Positions 57,073-64,000 of a stretch of 64,000 nucleotides of DNA are shown one piece after another. A model generated the notes under the pieces. That model had not been told where the DNA came from. It saw only the letters and a program-made list of their open reading frames with translations, and did no database searches. The translations under genes and the position numbers were made by a program. The DNA comes from an uncultured Desulfobacter sp. (GTDB lineage Bacteria; Desulfobacterota; Desulfobacteria; Desulfobacterales; Desulfobacteraceae), in NCBI RefSeq assembly GCF_963664415.1, contig NZ_OY761440.1, positions 1,550,001-1,614,000 on the forward strand, read 5' to 3'. Position 1 is the first letter of the stretch, and each line of letters starts with the position of its first letter.

Positions 57073-57297
57073 ATTCTTAACATAGATTCCATAAATATTT
57101 AGGGAGATATCCGATTCGGATTAAATTATAGACGAATCATTTCAGGTGATGGTAAGAATTTTTTGCCTGACATTTTATAATGTTATCAAGATTTGAATAT
57201 CCAGTCTTTCTGGACGTTAGCACCTGAGAAGTGAATATAAAAGATAAACGGAAACCACAGAGCAGCTTGTTCGTTTTTTTAAATTGAGGATATTTAT

Positions 57298-58536
57298 ATG
57301 AATTCATCATCAATAAACGAGTTGAACGAACGGATATTTTTCTTTGACAACATACGGTATCTCTTAGTCTTTTTGGTGGTCATTTTTCATATAACCTGTA
57401 GCTACAGCCATTATTCAACATGGTGGGCTGTCAATGACGATAATTCGGTTTTCTTCGATTACATTTTCCGTTTTCTTAATATTTTTTTAATGCCGGCATT
57501 ATTTTTCATTGCCGGATATTTTGCTGTACCTTCGCTTCATCGATATGGCACCCGGCTTTTTATTCAAAAAAAAATTATCCGGTTGGGAACCCCGTGGTTG
57601 ATAGGTATTCTCTTGCTTGGGCCGATTCGTATCTATATCTATGAATACTCTCGAGGCATTGAAGGATTAAATTTATGGGAACGATTCGTGATAAACGTAC
57701 AGGAAGCTGCAATGTTTCATACGGGAGTTATCAATTCTTACCAGCAGTTCAATCATGTCCATCTCTGGTTTTTGTCTCTGCTCCTTTTTTTCTTTTTTGT
57801 GTTTGGCCTGATGCACCGGGGAATGCCTTCTCGTACTGGGAAATTATCCCCGGATAGACAAGTAACGGATCCATCAATCAAATTGATCTTTTCGGTTCTT
57901 GTTCTTGTCAGCATGGTGACAACCATACTAACGTTGATCATGTTTTTGCTCTTTATCAAAGAACCTGGTAAAGCACCTGCTGTAATTATTGTCAGTATCC
58001 TCCAATTTCAACCTACTGTTGTATGCCTATACGGAATATGTTTTGCTCTGGGCATATATACGTTTCATAAAAATTGGTTCAGCAGTCGCAAAATTCACGG
58101 GAATCCTCTGGCTTGGCTTTTACTCACCCTTTCGCTTTTGCTTGCTGAAGAAATAGTTTATGCAAACATAATCAGCCGTTTTACCCCGATTTTGGGTGTT
58201 ACTTATATAACGATCAAGTCGTTTCTTGTTTTTTCTATCATAATGACCCTTATGACATTTGGAGGAAAGTACTGGAATAGCGGCAACAAGCTCAATCGAT
58301 TGTTATCAAATAATTCATATACTATCTATCTGATCCATTTTGTTATCGTATTATCAATTCAGCTACTGATGTACAAGTGGTGGGATGTGTCCATTTATAT
58401 AAAGTTCGTCATTGGGAGTATTTTGGCTCTTGGGTTAAGCTTTCTTTTTAGCGAGTTTGTGGTAAGACGCTATCCAAAATCCTCCATACTGGGAATGGTC
58501 AGCTTGTTCGGTGTGCTTTCATTCGCTTTAAATTAG
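57298..58536 (+). CDS. Acyltransferase family 3 membrane protein
   Basis: 412 residues, about ten membrane helices. It starts with FFDNIRYLLVFLVVIFHI, the family motif with the conserved His, followed by FFIAGYF and RLGTPWL. These enzymes acylate sugars or glucans at the membrane. GAGG precedes ATG 57298. Confidence 0.88.
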   Translation: MNSSSINELNERIFFFDNIRYLLVFLVVIFHITCSYSHYSTWWAVNDDNSVFFDYIFRFLNIFLMPALFFIAGYFAVPSLHRYGTRLFIQKKIIRLGTPWLIGILLLGPIRIYIYEYSRGIEGLNLWERFVINVQEAAMFHTGVINSYQQFNHVHLWFLSLLLFFFFVFGLMHRGMPSRTGKLSPDRQVTDPSIKLIFSVLVLVSMVTTILTLIMFLLFIKEPGKAPAVIIVSILQFQPTVVCLYGICFALGIYTFHKNWFSSRKIHGNPLAWLLLTLSLLLAEEIVYANIISRFTPILGVTYITIKSFLVFSIIMTLMTFGGKYWNSGNKLNRLLSNNSYTIYLIHFVIVLSIQLLMYKWWDVSIYIKFVIGSILALGLSFLFSEFVVRRYPKSSILGMVSLFGVLSFALN

Positions 58537-58664
58537 GTTAAAAAGGAGCCTAAATACAGTAGTACAGAACGTTGCAGTTCAGAGGGACGGCAAGGGCATA
58601 ACCACTAATAGCTATACTGGATTAATAAACATTCTATCATTTTCAACGGTCAAAGGAGAGCGTA

Positions 58665-59594
58665 ATGAATATATGCTTTTTTGGCGTCGGCGGCGTCGGA
58701 GGTTACTATGGAACCTTACTGACTAAATATTTCAACGAAACCGGCATGGGAAAGACATACTTTATTGCAAGGGGCAAGCATAAAGATGCTGTTGTGGAAA
58801 AAGGATTGCTACTGAAAAAAGAAGGCGGAAAAGAAGAGATCTTAATTAACCCCTATTTGTGTACCGATACGGTTAATGATTTGCCTGTTTTTGATATAGT
58901 GGTGGTATCGGTTAAAGGGTACGATTTAGAAAATGTTTCTAAACAAGTAAACAAACTTTCAGATAAAAACACCATTATCTTGCCGCTTTTAAACGGTGCA
59001 GATATTTACGAGAGAATGCGACAGCATATAGAGAAAGGGTATATTTTACCATCCTGTGTATATTTAGGCACTCATATCGAATCTCCCGGAGTCATTTTTC
59101 AAAAAGGAGGAAGCGGCCAGATATCAATTGGCAAAGATCCATCAAATCCTGGATTTTATCCTGACAAGCTAATCAGTCTTTTTAAAAGTTCCGGCATCCT
59201 GATTGAATTTTTTGAAGATGTGAATATTGAGATATGGACCAAATATATTTTTATTGCATCATTTGCGTTGGTGACAGCCACCTATAATAAAACAATTGGT
59301 GAAGTAGCGAATGATGGGAATCTAAGCACGCTTGTAAAAAACATCATGCAAGAAATTGAATCGGTTGCAAGGGCCCTGGAAATAGGACTTCCATCCGATA
59401 TTGTAGAAACTTCCTTTTCAAAAGCCAACCAGTTTCCGTTCGAAACAAAAACATCGTTTCAAAGAGACTTTGAAACAAAAGGCAGACAAAGCGAATGGGA
59501 TTTGTTTGGGGGAACAATAATCCGATATGCCGAAAAATTTAATATCCCAGCGAACAACACAAAAGAAGCTCTTGATAAACTTTTAAAAACATAA
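58665..59594 (+). CDS. Ketopantoate reductase-like (PanE/ApbA) protein
   Basis: 309 residues. GVGGVGGYYG is the Rossmann motif, NGAD is in the expected place, and IWTKYIFIASFALVTA matches the C-terminal domain. It would reduce 2-dehydropantoate or a similar 2-oxo acid with NADPH. AAAGGAGAG precedes ATG 58665. The true substrate is uncertain. Confidence 0.88.
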   Translation: MNICFFGVGGVGGYYGTLLTKYFNETGMGKTYFIARGKHKDAVVEKGLLLKKEGGKEEILINPYLCTDTVNDLPVFDIVVVSVKGYDLENVSKQVNKLSDKNTIILPLLNGADIYERMRQHIEKGYILPSCVYLGTHIESPGVIFQKGGSGQISIGKDPSNPGFYPDKLISLFKSSGILIEFFEDVNIEIWTKYIFIASFALVTATYNKTIGEVANDGNLSTLVKNIMQEIESVARALEIGLPSDIVETSFSKANQFPFETKTSFQRDFETKGRQSEWDLFGGTIIRYAEKFNIPANNTKEALDKLLKT

Positions 59595-59610
59595 TCGAAA
59601 AGGAGCATTC

Positions 59611-60000
59611 GTGAATTTAATTAGAATTGTCATTGTCAGCTTATTATTAATATCATTCATTGGCTGTGCGTCAATGAATACACCATCATCGTCTTTAATT
59701 GAAACAAAGCCGGTTATAAAAATTGGTGCGTCCGGTGAGAGACCTAAAGATCACATAATTTTTATACCGGCAAACCAGAAATTCCCTGTTGAATTCGCCA
59801 TCAAAGGCAATGTATTCAATGAGCCATCAACATCAAAGGTAATGGTAAGTTTTAAGCAAGATCTTTATTTATATAAATATTGGGCAAGTCTTGATGGAAA
59901 AACATGGGTTAACTCGCACAAACTTATGAGCGTTGATCCATCTGGAGGATTTGATGCATCCGGCGGTAAAGTTGAAGTTAAACTCAACCTTGTACAATAA
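59611..60000 (+). CDS. Lipoprotein, unknown
   Basis: 129 residues from GTG 59611 (AAGGAG upstream). Lipobox is SFIGC after a short hydrophobic signal. The mature part is beta-like. Close to the genes on both sides. No motif for function. Confidence 0.7.
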   Translation: MNLIRIVIVSLLLISFIGCASMNTPSSSLIETKPVIKIGASGERPKDHIIFIPANQKFPVEFAIKGNVFNEPSTSKVMVSFKQDLYLYKYWASLDGKTWVNSHKLMSVDPSGGFDASGGKVEVKLNLVQ

Positions 60001-60023
60001 ATTTTTTTAAGTGAGGAAGGAAT

Positions 60024-60632
60024 TTGTCAAATTTCGACAAAATATCTCTGCTGACAGCGCTGAAAGAAAAAGTATTCCATAACGATTCGTCGTGTAACAA
60101 AGAACTGGAAGAATTATCAAGCCGTTTCATCAAGCGGGAATATCCACGCAAAAAAACTTTGGTTGTTGCAGGAGAAAAATGGGATAAAATTTTTTTTATT
60201 CATCAAGGCATTATTCGACTTTTTTACACTGACAAAGAAGGAAAGGAGTTCAATAAAGGCTTCTTCCATGAAGGCCGGTTCGCATGGCCTGTTGCGCCTT
60301 CGGCCCGAAAAAATGACAGCCTGTTCAGTATCGCCGCTTTGGAAGATGTTAAGATATCAGTTTGTCCCTTTGAATCGTTTTTTTCCTGGCTGTTGGATCA
60401 TGGTTATTGGGAAAAATTTGCTCTGCCATATGCAGAATTATTTGCAGAAGAAAAATTTTTTAGAGAATATGAATTCTTAACAACATCAGCAACCGAAAGG
60501 TTCCAAAAATTTTGCATTGATAATCCCACCCTATCCGAGCGGATACCGGACTACCACTTGGCGTCCTACCTTGGCATTACAAACGTTTCATTATCAAGAA
60601 TAAAAAAAAGGATAAATCTTAACTTAGGTTAA
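60024..60632 (+). CDS. Crp/Fnr-family transcription regulator
   Basis: 202 residues from TTG 60024 (GAGGAAGG upstream). The cyclic-nucleotide-binding-like fold has IFFIHQGIIRLFYTDKEGKEFNKGFF. The C-terminus has YHLASYLGITNVSLSRIKKRI, a winged-helix recognition segment. No Fe-S Cys set. Likely regulates the surrounding cluster. Confidence 0.85.
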   Translation: MSNFDKISLLTALKEKVFHNDSSCNKELEELSSRFIKREYPRKKTLVVAGEKWDKIFFIHQGIIRLFYTDKEGKEFNKGFFHEGRFAWPVAPSARKNDSLFSIAALEDVKISVCPFESFFSWLLDHGYWEKFALPYAELFAEEKFFREYEFLTTSATERFQKFCIDNPTLSERIPDYHLASYLGITNVSLSRIKKRINLNLG

Positions 60633-60707
60633 TTACATTTTTTTTAATTCAATTATCCTCCTGATCAGTTTTGGAATGTTGCCCATAATTTTAATTTTGG
60701 AGGAGAG

Positions 60708-61481
60708 ATGAAACAATTAGCCGACAAAACAGCTCTTATCACAGGAGGAAGTGACGGGATAGGATTTGCGATTGCAACAGCCTTCGCTGAACATGGGGTA
60801 AATCTGGTGATCATAGGCAGAGATGAACAAAAAATGATGCAATGCAAAAAACAGCTCCTGCAATATGATGTTGATATTTTTTGTATAGCCCAAGATATCA
60901 CCAATAAAGAAGCGATTTCTGAAATTTATAAACAGATAAACCGGAAAAATATACAGATCAATATGTTGGTGAATAATGCAGGTATCGCAAGGTTTATCTC
61001 TTTTAGAGAAACGAACGAAACATTATTGGATTATCATTTCAACTTAAATGTCAAAGTGCCATACTTACTTACCCAAATTTTTCTGGACGATTTGATTGCG
61101 TCCCAAGGAAATGTAATCAATATTTCATCATATTTTTCTAAAAAAATGTTACCTGACAGACCGTCAACAGCATATTCGCTGACCAAAGGTGCCATCGAGT
61201 CTTTTACAAAAGCCCTGGCTTATGAACTTGGCCCCAATGGCGTCAGAGTCAATTCTATTGCCCCGGGCACCATCACAACGCCTCAGGTAAAAAGAAATTA
61301 TGAACAGCTTAATGACGAAGCAAAAAATCGTTTTGACACCATGATTCAAACAATTTATCCTCTGCAAACCATTGGAAAGCCGGATGATGTTGCCAACATA
61401 TCCGTCTTTCTTGCTTCAAATCAGGCAAAATGGATTACCGGCGGGATTTTTCCTGTGGATGGAGGTCTGACAACTAACTGA
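60708..61481 (+). CDS. Short-chain dehydrogenase/reductase
   Basis: 257 residues. TGGSDGIGFAIA (NAD(P) binding), NNAG, and the YSLTKG catalytic Tyr-Lys pair with Ser upstream are present. GGAGG precedes ATG 60708. Substrate unknown. Confidence 0.92.
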   Translation: MKQLADKTALITGGSDGIGFAIATAFAEHGVNLVIIGRDEQKMMQCKKQLLQYDVDIFCIAQDITNKEAISEIYKQINRKNIQINMLVNNAGIARFISFRETNETLLDYHFNLNVKVPYLLTQIFLDDLIASQGNVINISSYFSKKMLPDRPSTAYSLTKGAIESFTKALAYELGPNGVRVNSIAPGTITTPQVKRNYEQLNDEAKNRFDTMIQTIYPLQTIGKPDDVANISVFLASNQAKWITGGIFPVDGGLTTN

Positions 61482-61490
61482 TAAAACAAA

Positions 61491-62195
61491 ATGAAAAATT
61501 CAAATAATCCAGCACTTGAGCCCCTTGGGCAGGCACTTCTTGCTTACTGGCGCGGTAAAAAATCGGCAGAACTCATACATGAGTTCAAAAACGGCCAAAA
61601 GAGGTCACTGCCGGTTTCTGTTTTCTTTCGTTCTCATGAAGAATTCTTAACAACAGATAAGGCTATTGAATATTGTCGCGGCAGAATTCTTGTCGTTGGT
61701 GCCGGAACCGGGGTCCATGCTCTTGAGCTTGAAAAACAAGGTTATGAAGTTACAGCTATCGATATCTGCCCTCAGGCCGTTCAGATAATGACAGAGCGTG
61801 GAATAAAGGATGCCGGACAGCAAGATTTTTTTCGTTTCGACAGCGAACGATTTGATACAATTTTTATGCTCGGACATAATATTGGCATATGTGAAACCCT
61901 TAAAGGAATAAAAGGGTTACTTCACAGATGCGAAAAACTTATTCGGCCTGGCGGGCAGTTGCTGGTCAATTCCGTCAAAGAGCCTGAAGTTGCTAATTCC
62001 CCAAGCCCCAAAGGTTATCCTGGGGAATTGGAATTCCGTCTGTCGTATGAAAAAAATGTCGGCCCATGGATGCGCTGGCTTCATGTAGATTTCAGTACAC
62101 TGACTTCCCATGCTTTAAAGTATGGTTGGTCCGCAGAGAAACTCATCGAAACTGAAGAAGGCGGTTTTTTAGCAAGAATGCGCCCTATTTTATAA
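61491..62195 (+). CDS. SAM-dependent methyltransferase
   Basis: 234 residues. Motif I is ILVVGAGTGVHALELE, followed by VTAIDICPQAV and FDTIFMLGHN. Nine bases after the dehydrogenase stop, so same operon. Substrate not identifiable. Confidence 0.88.
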   Translation: MKNSNNPALEPLGQALLAYWRGKKSAELIHEFKNGQKRSLPVSVFFRSHEEFLTTDKAIEYCRGRILVVGAGTGVHALELEKQGYEVTAIDICPQAVQIMTERGIKDAGQQDFFRFDSERFDTIFMLGHNIGICETLKGIKGLLHRCEKLIRPGGQLLVNSVKEPEVANSPSPKGYPGELEFRLSYEKNVGPWMRWLHVDFSTLTSHALKYGWSAEKLIETEEGGFLARMRPIL

Positions 62196-62242
62196 AACCA
62201 CAGATCAACGCGATTAAAAGTCACAGACACATTGGAGGCATT

Positions 62243-62500
62243 TTGAAAGGTCCTAACCCTGAAGATAAAGAACCTACGAAGGGATTTCCTCAAGTAGGGT
62301 ATTTGAAGAACTATATTTCCTCTGAAAATATCATCGTTGGTGATTATACCTACTACGATGACCCTGAGGGTCCAGCACGATTTGAGAACAACGTGCTTTA
62401 TCATTTTCCATTCATTGGGGATAGGCTCTTAATAGGCAAGTTTTGCGCTATTGCAAAAGACGTGAAATTCATAAAATCTCGAAGCAATAGTTGGTTTTGA
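62243..62500 (+). pseudogene. CatB/Vat-like acetyltransferase, truncated
   Basis: 85 residues from TTG 62243 (GGAGG upstream). IIVGDYTYYDDPEG and LLIGKFCAIAKDVKFI match the N-terminal third of hexapeptide xenobiotic acetyltransferases. The frame ends after NSWF; the His-bearing part is missing. Confidence 0.75.
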
Positions 62501-62607
62501 CCTTGTTGCACTTCGGAAGGCCAACAACTTTTAACAATAAAAATCAGCAGATACGAACCGCAAAAAATATCAAACACGCCAACCGACCCGGGGAGACTTG
62601 TCGTTAT

Positions 62608-63462
62608 ATGATGAAAACAAACGATGCAAATTTTAATTTAAGAGATGCAACAAAAGATGATACCGAATTCATTTTTCAGCTAAGAATTCAAACTATGAAA
62701 AAAGATTTTGATAACACGTTTGGCCGGCACGAAGGTGAGCAATGGAAAAGAGCTGCAGATGAGATACAACATGCTCAAATAATAATGATAAATCAAACAG
62801 ATATTGGCGTCATTAAGGTGATTCCCAAGATCAAGGAATTGCATTTACACCAAATGCAGATTTTACCTGAATATCAAGGGAGAGGCATAGGCTCAAAACT
62901 TGTCAGCCGGGTGCTTGATCGTGCGGGAAACAAGAAGATTCCAGTAACGCTTTTTGTTTTAAAAGGCGCCGCAGCAAAACGCATTTATGATCGTTTTGGC
63001 TTTTCCGTAACAAATGAATATGAAAACAATTATATGATGCGCTGGCAGCCCAAGAGCCTTTATGGAAATATCGAATATCGGACGCCTACAGTGGCAGAAT
63101 ACAATAAATTGAGAGGCTTGGTTGGATGGTGGAAAACCGACACAACTGCCACCGACATCGCAATGAGGAACTCATTGTTTTCAGTAGTTTGCATTGAACG
63201 CGGCTGCGTAATCGGACTTGGCCGAATTATAGGCGATGGGTTGTATTTCTACATCCAAGACATGATTATTCATCCAGATTATCAGTCAAAAGGTTTGGGG
63301 AAAACTTTGATGAAAGAACTGATGGGCTATATCTCTACGAATGCAAAAGCCGGTACATTCGTTGGCCTAATGGCCGCAAAGGGACTTGAAAAATACTATG
63401 AGCAATTTGGATTCAAGGCCCGTGACGAGCAGGCCCCCGGAATGTATCAAATTATCAAATAA
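62608..63462 (+). CDS. Double GNAT acetyltransferase
   Basis: 284 residues from ATG 62608 (a further ATG at 62611). The first GNAT has QILPEYQGRGIGSKLV and the second has MIIHPDYQSKGLGKTLM, both acetyl-CoA loops. Two domains in one chain suggest a fused or tandem-duplicated enzyme. Substrate unknown. Confidence 0.88.
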   Translation: MMKTNDANFNLRDATKDDTEFIFQLRIQTMKKDFDNTFGRHEGEQWKRAADEIQHAQIIMINQTDIGVIKVIPKIKELHLHQMQILPEYQGRGIGSKLVSRVLDRAGNKKIPVTLFVLKGAAAKRIYDRFGFSVTNEYENNYMMRWQPKSLYGNIEYRTPTVAEYNKLRGLVGWWKTDTTATDIAMRNSLFSVVCIERGCVIGLGRIIGDGLYFYIQDMIIHPDYQSKGLGKTLMKELMGYISTNAKAGTFVGLMAAKGLEKYYEQFGFKARDEQAPGMYQIIK

Positions 63463-63537
63463 AGATAACATCTAAATCAACGGGACGCGATAAAACATTA
63501 ATTTTCAGGCAACGTAGAATTACAAGGAAAAACTAAA

Positions 63538-63747
63538 ATGCCTTATATTACAATAGAAAGCGGGAAGCTGACAAAAGAGCAAAAAGAGAAACTGATTGAA
63601 AAGTTAACAGAAACTGCCTCAGAAATAATGAACATTCCAAGTGAATTTTTCCTTACAACAATTAAAGAATTATCAGATGAAAATATTGGAATTGGAGGAA
63701 AAACGATTGAAAAAACAAAGAGTGAGTATTTCGAGATAAACAATTAA
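63538..63747 (+). CDS. 4-oxalocrotonate tautomerase-like protein
   Basis: 69 residues. The mature N-terminus would be Pro (MPYITIE), the catalytic residue of this superfamily. Typical length for the small hexameric enzymes. ACAAGGA precedes the start. Confidence 0.88.
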   Translation: MPYITIESGKLTKEQKEKLIEKLTETASEIMNIPSEFFLTTIKELSDENIGIGGKTIEKTKSEYFEINN

Positions 63748-63824
63748 ATTGGGGTGGATCGAGGTGGCTTTTACAGTTACTGGTTAATTGAAACATTATA
63801 TCCTTCAACCTATTGAGTACGCTT

Positions 63825-64000
63825 ATGAATAGATACATTGAGTACAGTTTGCGCGAGGCAAAGAGAGCGCTTGAATGCTTGCTGGACGATGAAAGGACGT
63901 TGCTATCAATCAACGCTGCCGGCCAGTTACTCATCAAGACATTCGAACACCGTGGGCGGGTGTTTTCTTGTGGTAACGGCGGCTCAATGTGCGACGCTAT
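63825..64000 (+). CDS. gmhA: Phosphoheptose isomerase (partial)
   Basis: Begins at ATG 63825 and runs off the right edge. SLREAKRALECLLDDE and FSCGNGGSMCDA match the start of GmhA/SIS-type sedoheptulose-7-phosphate isomerases, which make the heptose for lipopolysaccharide core. Only about 58 residues are visible. Confidence 0.85.
   Translation, partial: MNRYIEYSLREAKRALECLLDDERTLLSINAAGQLLIKTFEHRGRVFSCGNGGSMCDA

Noticed and set aside
56060..63824. Integron cassette array
   Set aside because: The run of small enzymes looks cassette-like, but I found no attC-like pair of core sites between genes and no integrase.

Overview
The window looks like the chromosome of a strictly anaerobic sulfate-reducing member of the Desulfobacterota, probably Desulfobacteraceae. 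This is inferred from gene content and protein style: a class III anaerobic ribonucleotide reductase (nrdD/nrdG), an EFR1-type flavodoxin-ferredoxin, several radical SAM enzymes, and moderate GC with a Gram-negative envelope (porin, lipoproteins, gmhA). The species cannot be fixed from the sequence alone.

Layout. (1) 1-12,839 is a mobile island. It holds the left-running genes of a filamentous phage (inovirus) prophage: rep, ssDNA-binding protein, an adsorption/pIII-like protein, a pVI-like protein and Zot, which runs off the left edge. A divergent repressor-like gene follows, then 1.7 kb without large genes that carries three diverged copies of a structured repeat. Next comes a compact four-gene operon: cytosine methyltransferase, a kinase-like protein with two GHKL ATPase domains, a response regulator with an unknown C-terminal domain, and Vsr nuclease. 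The island ends in a 47-bp 3' fragment of tRNA-Pro(UGG), which I read as the right attachment site. (2) 13,190-43,715 is core chromosome: ssb, gyrB, dnaN, EFR1, nrdG, nrdD with a paired NrdR operator, a Nudix hydrolase, htpG, rimO, a polyprenyl synthase, tRNA-Val(GAC), a radical SAM protein, a Fic-like protein, the pstSCAB phosphate transporter behind a Pho box, a three-gene phosphorelay, and tRNA-Thr(CGT). An ISKra4-like element sits at 22,405-23,931.

(3) 43.9-57.1 kb, just after tRNA-Thr, is an accessory zone full of broken genes: truncated IS701-like and IS66 transposases, a DUF4338 remnant, a calpain-like fragment, a lipoprotein gene split by a second identical copy of the ISKra4-like element, several toxin-antitoxin modules (one VapC has an in-frame amber codon), an HsdR tail, a methyltransferase start and a porin tail. 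Intact genes here include a porin-like protein, a conserved two-gene cassette (53.7-56.1 kb) and a CYTH-domain protein. (4) 57.3-64 kb is a plus-strand run of small-molecule enzymes: acyltransferase, ketopantoate reductase-like protein, lipoprotein, Crp/Fnr-like regulator, short-chain dehydrogenase, methyltransferase, a truncated acetyltransferase, a double GNAT, a tautomerase and the start of gmhA.

The most promising candidate for an undescribed system is the methyltransferase / dual-GHKL kinase / response regulator / Vsr operon at 7,482-12,471. It has modification and repair parts but no recognisable restriction nuclease, and two-component-type signalling proteins stand where the effector would be expected. 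The triplicated structured repeat next to it is the second candidate.
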